Source of the DNA: Trichocoleus sp. FACHB-40
Lineage (GTDB): Bacteria > Cyanobacteriota > Cyanobacteriia > Cyanobacteriales > FACHB-T130
DNA: 64,000 bases
Direction of reading: 5' to 3'
Assembly (NCBI RefSeq): GCF_014695915.1
Contig: NZ_JACJPF010000111.1
Span: forward strand, 53,767 to 117,766
Below are positions 1-8,809 of the stretch, piece after piece. The notes beneath the pieces are model-generated. The model saw only the letters and a list, made by a program, of their open reading frames with translations. It was not told the origin of the DNA and ran no database searches. Each line of letters starts with the position of its first letter. Within the stretch, counting starts at the first letter, position 1. A program made the translations under genes and the position numbers.

Positions 1-566
1 GGCAAGAGCGAACGGATTGGTTTTTTGGGGTAAACATGGGTATCTACTACATGACAGATAGAGTTCGTCAAACTCCTATCGTGCCTGATGGCTTTCTCAG
101 CTTGGGGGTAGAACGGCGTAAGAGTGCCAGGGGACGTTTAAGTTATGTTTTGTGGGAAGAAAACTACATTGCCCCGATTTTGGCATTAGAAGTTGTCTCG
201 CAAACTTACGGTGGAGAATACGATGAGAAGCCGATAAAATATGCAAGCTTAGGCGTGTTGTACTACGTAGTTTACAACCCTGAATACAATCGTCGTGACA
301 AGCATGAACCCTTCGAGGCGTATCGCTTAGTTGATGGTCAGTATGTGCGTTGCTCTGGTGAACCTGTGTGGATGCCTGAAATTGGTTTGGGAATTGGACG
401 GGGACGAGGCACTTATGAGGGATGGGCGCGGGACTGGTTGTACTGGTACGACTCTGAGGGAAATCGCTTTTCCACTCCTGAAGAACAAGCTGAACAAGCA
501 GAACAACAACTTAATTCTCTAATTGCCAAGTTAAGACAAAAGGGAATAGACCCCGATACTCTTTAG
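1..566 (+). CDS. Uma2 family endonuclease-fold protein, 5' end cut by window edge
   Basis: The frame is open from base 3 with no stop before the first ATG at 36, and the codons ahead of that ATG already read as family-like sequence (DWFFGVNMGIYY), so the true start lies outside the window and ATG 36 is internal. Uma2 (DUF820) proteins have a PD-(D/E)XK nuclease fold and are strongly expanded in cyanobacteria; their cellular role is not settled. Visible motifs are VPDGFLSLGV (the PD strand) and LALEVVSQTY followed by a K-x-Y-x2-LGV segment, matching the usual EVxS...KxxxYxxxGV core. The C-terminus is a short Glu/Gln-rich helix (EEQAEQAEQQLNSL) typical of cyanobacterial members. Family call is confident, function is not. 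Confidence 0.8.
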   Translation, partial: QERTDWFFGVNMGIYYMTDRVRQTPIVPDGFLSLGVERRKSARGRLSYVLWEENYIAPILALEVVSQTYGGEYDEKPIKYASLGVLYYVVYNPEYNRRDKHEPFEAYRLVDGQYVRCSGEPVWMPEIGLGIGRGRGTYEGWARDWLYWYDSEGNRFSTPEEQAEQAEQQLNSLIAKLRQKGIDPDTL

Positions 567-615
567 GTGGGCAATGCCAACCTCAATAGTAAGGTGGGTA
601 GACCACCTTGCCTAC

Positions 616-669
616 TCTTGTATAGTTAAACTCCCTTTACTTAAGTAAAGGGAGTTTAACTATACAAGA
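616..669. repeat. 54-bp perfect palindrome
   Basis: Two 27-base arms with no spacer are exactly complementary, centred on TTAA at 641-644; the left arm begins TCTTGTATAGTTAAACTCCC. It lies between the Uma2 gene and the 3' end of the convergent toxin gene. There is no T-run on the exit side in either direction, so it does not look like an ordinary intrinsic terminator. Confidence 0.9.
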
Positions 670-839
670 AAAAATTCTTACTATAAAGCATCTGCTGGCT
701 AAAATTGCTAGCAGGTTCTAAATATATATTAATATTTGTATTTATCGTAGGATTATTACAAATATACCATTTCTGGTTGTTAACTGCAAGAGAGTTTACT
801 AAATATCGTTCAGTGGGGGTAGCATCTTTATAATACAAC

Positions 840-1229
840 TTAGAATTTTTGAGAGTTTTCAGCAATCCAAACGGCTAGGGTATCTTGATCCTCCACTCCT
901 TCCACTAGATAGTTCATCATTACTACTGCTTCTGGTTCTGGTGCTACTAATTTATAGCCATTCAACCGTAAAAAAACGTCGATGACAGCAAGAGCGATTC
1001 GCTTGTTGCCATCGACGAAACTATGATTTTTTGCCAGACCGTAGCCGTAGGCTGCTGCCAGATCAAACAGAGTTGCATTTTCACTGTAAGAGAATAAGTG
1101 CCGAGGTCTGGCTAGACTCGCTGAAAGTAAGCCCGAATCTCTCAATCCAGCCTTACCGCCATGTTCTGCAATTAGCTCTTCATGAATGGCGCTTACTGCT
1201 GTCTCAGGCACCCATTCGGGTTCCTTCAT
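840..1229 (-). CDS. doc: Death-on-curing (Doc/Fic family) toxin
   Basis: 129 residues, the usual Doc length. The Fic core motif is present as HSFVDGNKR (residues about 69-77), matching HxFx(D/E)xNKR with the loop His. Fic/Doc proteins transfer a nucleotide-derived or phosphate group to targets; phage P1 Doc phosphorylates EF-Tu. The N-terminal part (WVPETAVSAIHEELIAEHGG) is typical of chromosomal Doc toxins. The start overlaps the stop of the upstream antitoxin by 4 bp (1226-1229), implying translational coupling. No frame damage is seen, so the toxin appears intact even though its antitoxin is altered. Confidence 0.9.
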   Translation of the reverse strand: MKEPEWVPETAVSAIHEELIAEHGGKAGLRDSGLLSASLARPRHLFSYSENATLFDLAAAYGYGLAKNHSFVDGNKRIALAVIDVFLRLNGYKLVAPEPEAVVMMNYLVEGVEDQDTLAVWIAENSQKF

Positions 1230-1519
1230 TTAGCTAATTCACGAAAGGCATTGCTGTAGTTTTTGCGGGTTTCTGCAAAAGCCTGCATTGCTGCTTCAAA
1301 ATCAGGATCATACGCAGTAATTTGAACTCCATTTGGAGTTTCTGTCAGGAAACTGCTGTCTCCCTGACTAGACCTCTCAAAACATGAATCTGAAACCCTT
1401 GTGCTGCTAAGTTTGAAATGTAATTTCTGGAGATGTCTACTGACATTCAGTGCCTGCAATACTGTTTTAGACCATGTTGCTCCCGAATTGCCAATCCGTC
1501 GAATCTTTAGAGTATGCAT
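1226..1519 (-). CDS. AbrB/MazE-like antitoxin carrying an inserted element
   Basis: The N-terminus (MHTLKIRRIGNSGATWSK) is the swapped-hairpin AbrB/MazE DNA-binding fold, and the C-terminus (ITAYDPDFEAAMQAFAETR) is the toxin-binding tail common to Doc partners. Such antitoxins are usually about 75-80 residues; this one is 97. The extra residues (about 28-52) come from a 71-bp inverted-repeat element at 1369-1439. The frame stays open across the insert, but removing element plus one target duplication (76 bp) would shift the frame by one, and the IGNS-GATW segment is one residue shorter than I expect, so the gene has changed more than once. It may be impaired or may work with an extended linker. 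Confidence 0.75.
   Translation of the reverse strand: MHTLKIRRIGNSGATWSKTVLQALNVSRHLQKLHFKLSSTRVSDSCFERSSQGDSSFLTETPNGVQITAYDPDFEAAMQAFAETRKNYSNAFRELAK
1369..1439. mobile_element. 71-bp MITE-like insertion inside the antitoxin gene
   Basis: The ends are inverted repeats: TAGACCTCTC at 1369 and, on the other strand, TAGACATCTC (9 of 10 identical). The element is flanked by a direct 5-bp repeat CTGAC at 1364-1368 and 1440-1444, the expected target-site duplication. No coding capacity of its own. Confidence 0.75.
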
Positions 1520-1718
1520 ACTATCACCTCTTAATTGGATAGTAATTATACATATTATAATATAAAACTATAGAATTTCATCTCCTTGTTGAGTCATTAA
1601 GGTTTTGGCAAATTTTCTTGATGCAAAGGTGCGAACCGACAGGTCGGCGCTTCGCGATCGCGTCCATCAAAAATCGCTCCAATCTTTGAAAGGCGCGATC
1701 GCACTCTCCACAAAATAG

Positions 1719-3029
1719 TTAAACAGGCGACGCGGACGCACTATGAAGCGTAGCGTTCTTGTCTTTTTTCAATTGTGCTTCAATTGCATCGCAGGCAACC
1801 TTGACTCCATTTTCTGCCTGTACCTTAGTGCCAACTTCTGCGGCTTTAGCCTGGTAGCGAGGTTCGCGCAACAGGCGATCGAGTTCCTTAGCCGCACGGG
1901 AAGCTGTATAGCGATCGCGATCGATAGTCCGTCCGACTCCTAAACGAGTAATACGTGCTGCATTGTCTGGTTGGTCGTTACTAAAGGGTACCACCAACAT
2001 CGGGCGACCGGAATGCAACACCTGTGCGGTTGTGCCCACGCCTCCTTGATGCACAATAGCAGCAGCCCGATGAAACAGTTCCGAGTAAGGAGCGTAGTCA
2101 AAAACACCAATATCTTTAGATTGCAACTCTTTTGGCAGGGAGGGGTTATTGTTGCCAACCAGCAATACAGCCCGATAGCCTAACTTTAAGGCAGCTTTGG
2201 CACTTTCGAGGTAAAACTTGTCAGCAACCCACACGGCGGAACTTCCCAAAGTAAAGACAATTGGCGGATCTCCCGCATCCAAAAATGACGACAGTTCCGG
2301 AGATAGACCAGTATTGCCATTGCGATCGTAGAAAGTAAATCCGGTAATGCAAGTCTGTTTTGGCCAGTCGGGTTGAGGAGTTGCGAGAGCTTCTGAAAAT
2401 AAAGCCAGCACTAAGTTGGGGGAGTTCATCCCTTCAAACATAGAATCGGCAAGGGGAGATAAACCAAGCTGCGCCCGTAATTGTCGCAGGGGTTCATCCC
2501 ACGAGCTGAAACGATTTTTGGCGAGGCGGATGAGTGCTCCATTAAACCCAGGGCCAAGTATGCGTAGATTCAGCCAACTGGGTAAAGTCGCTACCACTGG
2601 CGGATCGTAGGCGGAGAGGAACGACATTGGAGACAGTACGCTGGAAACCCAACAAATTCCTGTTTTCTCAACAACAAGCGTTCCTGCGAAGCTGAGGGGG
2701 TGCGTCACCAACAGGTCAGCACCGCGCACTGCCGACATCAGATCCGCATAAGTTTCTTGGACATAGGGTAAGATTGCTTGGCGAAAGACGTATTCTGTGC
2801 CGTTTTGCTTGTCCATGATCAGACGCACAAGTTCTCGTTGCTGTTCAACGTCTGTGGGAAAATCGGGACGGACTGGGTGGAACTCAAGACCAGCCGCTTC
2901 GATTTTGTTACGGTAGAACCCAGCTGTGGCAATTACTGCTTGATGCCCGCGTGCCTTTAATTCTAGGGCGATCGCTATATAAGGATGCAGGTCGCCTAGG
3001 GAACCATAAGTGTGTAGAACAATCTTCAT
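1719..3029 (-). CDS. GT1-type UDP-glycosyltransferase (MurG/UGT fold)
   Basis: 436 residues. The N-terminus MKIVLHTYGSLGDLHPYIAI carries the GxxGDxxP acceptor-domain motif of GT1 family enzymes, and the C-terminal nucleotide-binding domain has HQGGVGTTAQ followed by VPFSNDQPDNA, corresponding to the donor-sugar signature. These enzymes glycosylate small lipophilic acceptors such as sterols, carotenoids or polyketides. No signal peptide or membrane segment is evident, so it is probably cytoplasmic or peripheral. Neighbours give no clue to the acceptor. Start is the ATG at 3029; about 270 bp separate it from the divergent pbpC. Confidence 0.88.
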   Translation of the reverse strand: MKIVLHTYGSLGDLHPYIAIALELKARGHQAVIATAGFYRNKIEAAGLEFHPVRPDFPTDVEQQRELVRLIMDKQNGTEYVFRQAILPYVQETYADLMSAVRGADLLVTHPLSFAGTLVVEKTGICWVSSVLSPMSFLSAYDPPVVATLPSWLNLRILGPGFNGALIRLAKNRFSSWDEPLRQLRAQLGLSPLADSMFEGMNSPNLVLALFSEALATPQPDWPKQTCITGFTFYDRNGNTGLSPELSSFLDAGDPPIVFTLGSSAVWVADKFYLESAKAALKLGYRAVLLVGNNNPSLPKELQSKDIGVFDYAPYSELFHRAAAIVHQGGVGTTAQVLHSGRPMLVVPFSNDQPDNAARITRLGVGRTIDRDRYTASRAAKELDRLLREPRYQAKAAEVGTKVQAENGVKVACDAIEAQLKKDKNATLHSASASPV

Positions 3030-3297
3030 AATGGCTACCGTATCTTTTTATAGATGAGTTACTTGTATTACTACAAAACTACGGCGGTTTAAGGGTACTT
3101 TCTTCACCCGATTGGTGGACTCTATTGGGTGATTAGGAAGAATTACCCATCATTGTCTTGAGGTGGAAGCTTACTATCTGCCAGTTTCAAGCGCTTAGAG
3201 GGAAGATGCGATCGCACTTCCCCTAAAAACACCCTCATCCGGTAAAGGCGATCGCCACAATGAAGTAATGGTAAGTCTTCTTCCCTAGTGGGGTTAT

Positions 3298-5631
3298 GTG
3301 ATGAGACAACCCAAAAATTGGTTGATTTGGCGTATAAACAAGAAATTTCGCGTATTGTTAGCTTTAGTGTTGCTGTGTTTGACAGTGCGATCGCTTCCTT
3401 ATCTGGCACCTGTTCGCGCCAAAGATATTGCCCAGGACACGCAAGCAATAGAATTTAGCGATCGCAATGGACTTGCTCTCGGCACGTTACTCACTCGCGA
3501 TCAAGAGCATACTGCTGTTGTGCCGCTGAATCGAGTTTCACCCCAGTTTATCAACGCTATTTTAGCTGCCGAGGATAAACGATTTTATCATCACGGGGCG
3601 TTGGATCTGAAGGCTGTAGCGCGATCGCTTAAAGATGCAATTCACAGCAAAAGAATTACGTCCGGTGCTTCCACTATTACTATGCAACTAGCCCGGATGT
3701 TAGATCCTGTTCCCCGCACTTTGCCGGGCAAAATGCAGGAAATTTGGCTATCTTGGCGACTAGCAGCTGGCATGAATAAAGATGAAATTCTCGCTGCTTA
3801 CATCAATCGCCTGCCAATGGGAGGAAATATTTATGGTTTAGAAGCTGCTTCCCGCAACTATTTCGATATTCCTGCAAGCGATCTTAATCTTGCCCAAGCT
3901 AGTCTTCTCGCAGCCGTTCCTAATAATCCCACTTACTTCAATCCCTACGACCATTGGAAACGCTTAAAGAAACGGCAAATTTATGTCTTAAATCGCATGG
4001 TTCAAGACAATTATATCACACGTAATCAAGCAGAACGAGCATATAAAGAAGAAATTTCCCTAGCACCTCGGCAGCAGGGAATTATTGCCGCACCTCACTT
4101 TTTATTCTGGGCAGCCAGTCAATTACCTAAGCATAATTCTTCTCAAATTCGCACCACTATAGACCGTCCCTTACAGCAATTTGTGGAAGCCCAAGTTCAG
4201 CAGGTAATTCGCACCCTCACCCCAAATAATGTTCATCATGCGGCTGCTTTGGTTATTAACAACCACACTGGAGAAGTTTTGGCTTATGTCGGTTCTCCCG
4301 ATTATTTTAATGAACAATCATTGGGACGCAACGATGGAGTTCAGGCATTGCGTCAACCGGGTTCAACTCTCAAACCTTTTCTATATGAATTAGCTTTAGA
4401 AAATCGTACTATTCGCCCTAATACAATTTTAGCTGATGTGCCGACTCATTACGCCATTCCCGGCGCAAAACTGTATAGTCCTACCGATTACGATGAAACC
4501 TTTCTAGGTCCAGTGCGGGTGCGCCTAGCTTTGGCAAATTCTCTAAATGTTCCAGCGGTGCGGGTGTTAGAAAAGGTAGGCGTACAAAATTTTCTTAATC
4601 GTCTGCATCAATTGGGATTTGAGCATTTAACTCACTCGCCAGAATATTACGGTTTGGGATTAATTTTAGGTAGCGGTGAAGTTAGCCTATGGGAGTTGGC
4701 GAGGGCTTATGTCACCTTAGCAAGACTTGGAGAAGCGACACCCCTTGTAACTACATTTTATCAAACTGCCAATCTGCAAAAGGGGGGATTTCAAAACCGA
4801 AAATCGGAATGGGAATTAATTACTGATATATTAAGCGATCGCTATGCTCGTGCTACAGCTTTTGGTGTAGAATCTGTACTAGCTTTACCGTTTCCAGCCG
4901 CAGTTAAAACTGGTACTTCTTCCGATTTTAGAGATACTTGGACTGTGGGTTTTACTACCGATTATACTGTTGCAACTTGGGTAGGCAATTTCAATGGCGA
5001 ACCGATGCGACAAGTTTCTGGAGTGACAGGTGCAGCACCTCTATGGAATCGAATTATGTTACACCTGCACTCGCATCAAGAACCCGCCGCTTTTCCGCTT
5101 CCAGAAAACCTCGTGCAACGTCCTATCTGTGCAATTTCTGGGTTGAAGCCTACACCAGATTGTCCCTCGGTAGTACAAGAATATTTGTTTACAGAAGATA
5201 TTAGCAATTATGAGCGTCAGTCACACACTTTTAACTTGCCTTCAGAGTATGATGAGTGGTTGGCAAGACAGGATCAACCGAGTTTTACTTCTAGTAGTCT
5301 GAAGATTTTGTCTCCTCACAATGGCGATTTTTTCCTGTTGCATCCAGGTGAAGAAACGAACCGCCGAGGCGCAGAGGGAAGAGGAACGCAACGGTTGGAG
5401 TTTAGGCTGGCGGCAATGCCTACGCAGCCTGTAGAGTGGTGGTTGAATGGGGAGAAGTTAGCTACGCAGTCGTCCAATTCTCTATTTTGGCAGCTTCGTC
5501 CTGGTAAGTGGACTTTGCAAGCTAAAAGCGGTGAAATGATGGATACGGTAAGCTTTCAAGTGCAGTTGGCTGAGTATAGGCAAACACGTCGGGGTTTCTC
5601 TATTGCTAAGCCTCCGGTGTTGTCACATTAG
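3298..5631 (+). CDS. pbpC: Penicillin-binding protein 1C (bifunctional glycosyltransferase/transpeptidase)
   Basis: 777 residues from GTG 3298 (ATG 3301 is an equally good start). Order: cytoplasmic tail, one membrane anchor (about 18-36), GT51 glycosyltransferase with the catalytic-Glu motif AAEDKRFYHHG and SGASTITMQLAR, transpeptidase with S356-x-x-K359 (GSTLK), S415-L-N417 and K537-TG, then a C-terminal BiPBP_C domain. It polymerises and crosslinks peptidoglycan in the periplasm. In the C-terminal domain about 13 residues (around 686-698, ETNRRGAEGRGTQ) are Arg/Gly/Glu-rich and are encoded by a dispersed repeat (5353-5390); apart from this the length is normal for PBP1C. Confidence 0.93.
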   Translation: MMRQPKNWLIWRINKKFRVLLALVLLCLTVRSLPYLAPVRAKDIAQDTQAIEFSDRNGLALGTLLTRDQEHTAVVPLNRVSPQFINAILAAEDKRFYHHGALDLKAVARSLKDAIHSKRITSGASTITMQLARMLDPVPRTLPGKMQEIWLSWRLAAGMNKDEILAAYINRLPMGGNIYGLEAASRNYFDIPASDLNLAQASLLAAVPNNPTYFNPYDHWKRLKKRQIYVLNRMVQDNYITRNQAERAYKEEISLAPRQQGIIAAPHFLFWAASQLPKHNSSQIRTTIDRPLQQFVEAQVQQVIRTLTPNNVHHAAALVINNHTGEVLAYVGSPDYFNEQSLGRNDGVQALRQPGSTLKPFLYELALENRTIRPNTILADVPTHYAIPGAKLYSPTDYDETFLGPVRVRLALANSLNVPAVRVLEKVGVQNFLNRLHQLGFEHLTHSPEYYGLGLILGSGEVSLWELARAYVTLARLGEATPLVTTFYQTANLQKGGFQNRKSEWELITDILSDRYARATAFGVESVLALPFPAAVKTGTSSDFRDTWTVGFTTDYTVATWVGNFNGEPMRQVSGVTGAAPLWNRIMLHLHSHQEPAAFPLPENLVQRPICAISGLKPTPDCPSVVQEYLFTEDISNYERQSHTFNLPSEYDEWLARQDQPSFTSSSLKILSPHNGDFFLLHPGEETNRRGAEGRGTQRLEFRLAAMPTQPVEWWLNGEKLATQSSNSLFWQLRPGKWTLQAKSGEMMDTVSFQVQLAEYRQTRRGFSIAKPPVLSH
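5353..5390. repeat. Dispersed repeat fragment inside pbpC
   Basis: The stretch contains ACGAACCGCCGAGGCGCAGA, close to the complement of an intergenic piece near 24796-24815 (TTGCCTCTGCGGTTCGTAAA). In pbpC it is read in frame as a low-complexity Arg/Gly/Glu patch. Similar repeats are common between genes in filamentous cyanobacteria, so I read it as an in-frame insertion. Confidence 0.5.
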
Positions 5632-5657
5632 ACTTTTTGATTTAATAAAGATTAGTA

Positions 5658-5785
5658 TATAGCGTTTCTCAGTTGGGTGGAATATATCCCGGTTCAGACG
5701 TTCTCCCCACCTTGCTAGGGACATAGAGACATGGCATTGCCATGTCCCTACATTATGTATCGCACCCAACCCTTGAATTGCTATA
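5658..5785. mobile_element. MITE-like element, TATAGC-end family (copy 1)
   Basis: The ends are imperfect inverted repeats: TATAGCGTTTCTCAGTTGGG on the left and, complemented, TATAGCAATTCAAGGGTTGG on the right. It encloses the palindrome GACATGGCATTGCCATGTC near 5728-5746. It occupies most of the pbpC-glucoamylase gap. Six further copies with the same ends occur in the window. Confidence 0.65.
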
Positions 5786-5888
5786 TATAGCAATCTTAAA
5801 TAGATTGTGAAATATTTTTTCGTTCTTAGACAGACTTTCTGCCCTAGCATCTAATTGTTTATAAAAGTGTAAAATTAAATCACATCTG

Positions 5889-6785
5889 TTGTCTGGTGCG
5901 AGAAAGCCTTTGAAGAAATTTAATTGGTTTGTAAGGGCCATCATAGTCATTGTGTTGATGATTTTGGTTATATTAACTAAAGTTTTGTTTTCGGTTGCTA
6001 TTACTCAAGATGAAGCTTTTGGTTATCCGGGTGCTTGTCCCATTTGGTCGCCTTCAACCCTTACTTTTCTTGGTACTGGCGAAAATACTACTAGCCAAGT
6101 GTGGTTCACTGGTTTTAATGGCATTATTGGTGAGGTATTTTACCCTTCTGTTGATAAGGCGGCTACGGTAGACTGGCAGTTTTTAGTGGGGGATGCTGCT
6201 AAAACTTGGGTTGATGAAGAGAAGCAGGATACTACCAGCCAGGTTAATCTAAATAATACGCGATCGCTTTCTTGGAATATCACCAACAAAGCCAAAAATG
6301 GCAAATATCAAATACAAAAAACAATATTCACCGACCCCAACCGAAATACATTAATTCAGCAGGTGACTTTCACTGCTTTGAGGGGAACGTTAGATAACTT
6401 CAAACTTTATACGTTGTACCATCCAGCAATTGGCAACGATGGAAAATCTACAACAGGTTACAACACCAGCTACAACGGTATTGGGATGCTGATTGCTAAA
6501 AATTCTACTAATGGTATGGCATCAGCACTAGCAAGCTCTTTAAATTTCCAAAAAGGCATGATATCCTCTGGCTTCGTCGGACAGAGCGACGGCTGGCAAG
6601 ACTTAAAAGGTGGTAAAATTGATAATAGGATGGACTGGACTTATAAATCAGCAACTAATGGAAACATTGCCCAAATGGCGATGTTTGATTTAAGTCCTTA
6701 TGCCAACCAGAAATCAGTCACCTTTAACTTAGTTCTCGGCTTTGGCAACAACGAAACCAACGCTAAAAAAGTGGGGTGGTGGTAA
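5889..6785 (+). pseudogene. Glucoamylase (GH15), N-terminal half, interrupted by MITE
   Basis: A hydrophobic N-terminal segment (about residues 15-38, signal or anchor) is followed by a glucodextranase-N-like domain (SPSTLTFLGTGENTTSQVWF, IIGEVFYPSVD). The frame runs into a 230-bp element at 6775 and stops at 6783-6785 (last residues VGWW). Precise removal of the element plus one 8-bp target duplication rejoins this half in frame with the half at 7013-8652, giving an 841-residue protein. The start is uncertain: TTG 5889 has no clear ribosome site, and TTG 5910 is an alternative. The intact enzyme would release glucose from alpha-glucans outside the cytoplasmic membrane. Confidence 0.85.
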
Positions 6786-7004
6786 ATATGTAGTGAAAAG
6801 GTAAATATATAAACTAAAACGGTAGTGGTAAACAGGTAGTGATATTTAATGCTCAAAGCCTTGTACAGTAGGGGGTAAAAGTAGATTTATCACTACTTCT
6901 ATACCACTACCGAAAATCACATTGGGGCTATATGGTATTTTATCCATCATTATAATGCGTCGCTATCTATGTAGTAATTTTTTCACTACATATTTACCAC
7001 TACC
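6775..7004. mobile_element. 230-bp non-autonomous element (MITE) splitting the glucoamylase gene
   Basis: Terminal inverted repeats match at 24 of 25 positions (left begins GGTGGTGGTAAATATGTAGT, right complement begins GGTAGTGGTAAATATGTAGT). A perfect 8-bp direct repeat AAAAGTGG flanks it (6767-6774 and 7005-7012). A second, internal pair of related inverted arms lies at 6821-6845 and 6887-6911, so the element is nested. It encodes no transposase. Confidence 0.93.
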
Positions 7005-7012
7005 AAAAGTGG

Positions 7013-8652
7013 CAGCAGAAACTCTGAACGATAATGTTCCTAATATGCTGTTCACTTACAACGCACAATGGAACAACTACACCAATAATTTAAACAACTT
7101 TGGCGGCACTGCTGATACTCAATATTACGTGGCTGCAATGGCACTAAAGGCAGCTACTGACAAAACCTCTGGTGCTATGGTTGCCGGTTTAGGCAATCCT
7201 TGGGGTAATTCTAACTACTCAATCTGCAATCCCCTAGGCATCGAAATGCAAGGCGGCTACCATCTAATTTGGCCTCGTGACTTATATAAAACAGCTAGTG
7301 CCTTAATGGTAGCGGGTGACTCGGCTACTGCTTCCAAAGCCCTCGGCTGGTTGTTAACTACCATGCAACAACCCGACGGACATTTTCTTCAGAATGCTTT
7401 TGTAGATGGTACGCCTTATTGGACAGGAATTCAAATGGACGAGACAGCGTTTCCAATTATTTTGGCTTGGAAACTCGGTCGTAACGATGCAACAACTTAT
7501 ATAAATAATATCAAACCTGCTGCTGACTATATTGTAAAAAATGGGCCGTGGACGCAACAAGAGCGTTGGGAAGAAAATGCAGGTTACTCACCAGGAACCA
7601 TTGCATCTGAAATTGCAGCTTTAGTCTGTGCCGCAGACATTGCTAAAGTCAACGGTGATACAACTAGCCAAACTAACTATCTCGCGAAAGCAGATTACTG
7701 GCAAGGCATGGTAGAAAATTGGACGTTCACGACTAGCGGTTCTATCGGGAATGGCAAATATTTTCAACGGATTGATGATAACGGGAATCCCAACGACGGA
7801 CACATTTTGAATATAAGCAACGGAGGCGGTTCTTATGATGAACGTTCTATCGTTGATAGCAGTTTTTTAGAACTGGTGCGTCATGGGGTAAAACCGGGAA
7901 ATAATCCTTATATCCTATCTTCGATTGCTGCAATTGACTCGATAATTAAACAAACAATTCCCGGGAAAGGAGACGGATGGTTTCGCTACAATCATGATGG
8001 TTATGGTGAAACATCAACTGGCGCTGATTATACTGGTGCTGGTATCGGGCGTTTGTGGCCTATTTTTACGGGAGAACGCGGTCATTTTGTCATTGCCAAC
8101 GGTGGAAATGCTGACTCTTATTTGGCAACAATGCGTGCATTTGCTAACAGTTCTTACATGATTTCTGAGCAAGTGTGGGATTTAAACGCGCCCTCTGGTT
8201 TTACGCCAGGAACTCCAACTAAATCAATGACACCGCTTTCCTGGTCGATGGGGGAATACATCACGCTGTTGGCATCGAATTATACTGGCAAAATAATGGA
8301 TATGCCGGAGATTGTTTATCAGCGCTATGTGAGCAATTTATACAAGCCGCATGAGGATAAAACGGTTGATTATAACCATTTTTTTGTGCAACCAGGGAAA
8401 GCTTTAACAATTTACTACAAAGGTTTTTTGGCGAGTTCTAAACAGTTAAATTTACACTGGGGACACGACAATTGGCAAAGTGTCACTGACAAGCCGATGC
8501 TTAAGCGAAATGATGGCTTTTGGGAAACCACAATTGCTATACCACTGAGTGGAACCACTTTAAATTTTGCTTTCACTGATGGGAACAATTGGGATAACAA
8601 CGGAGGCAGCAATTGGAAAGAAACCCTCTCCCCGGCTTATTTCCGGAGATAA
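7013..8652 (+). pseudogene. Glucoamylase (GH15), catalytic and carbohydrate-binding part, detached from its N-terminus
   Basis: Contains the GH15 catalytic barrel: GGYHLIWPRDLYKTASALM, then QMDETAFPIILAW (candidate general acid Glu), ERWEENAGYSPGT, and SWSMGEYITLL near the end (candidate base Glu). A C-terminal module with LNLHWGHDNWQSV and NFAFTDGNNWDNNGG resembles starch-binding CBM25-type domains. The frame is open from 6922, partly inside the element, so a truncated protein could in principle be made from an internal ATG but would lack the export signal and N-domain. No further stops or frameshifts are seen, which suggests a recent insertion. Confidence 0.85.
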
Positions 8653-8809
8653 ATACGCCTGTTGATTGATGTCTAAATATGTTTGCGTTTGCTAGGCTAT
8701 TCAAAGCTTATTTTAAGGCAAATATAGCCGGCAGGCTAATCGGGTTTGTTCGCCATTGCCTTTAGCCGTCAAGCGTTTTTACTTCAACGACCGTGAGGAA
8801 AAGTAGGGT

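Noticed and set aside
656..865. 69-codon minus-strand frame between palindrome and toxin
   Set aside because: It begins downstream of the toxin, ends in the palindrome, and its peptide is AT-driven low-information sequence.
3143..3448. 101-codon minus-strand frame over the start of pbpC
   Set aside because: Overlaps the well-supported N-terminus of PBP1C and has no family-like motif.
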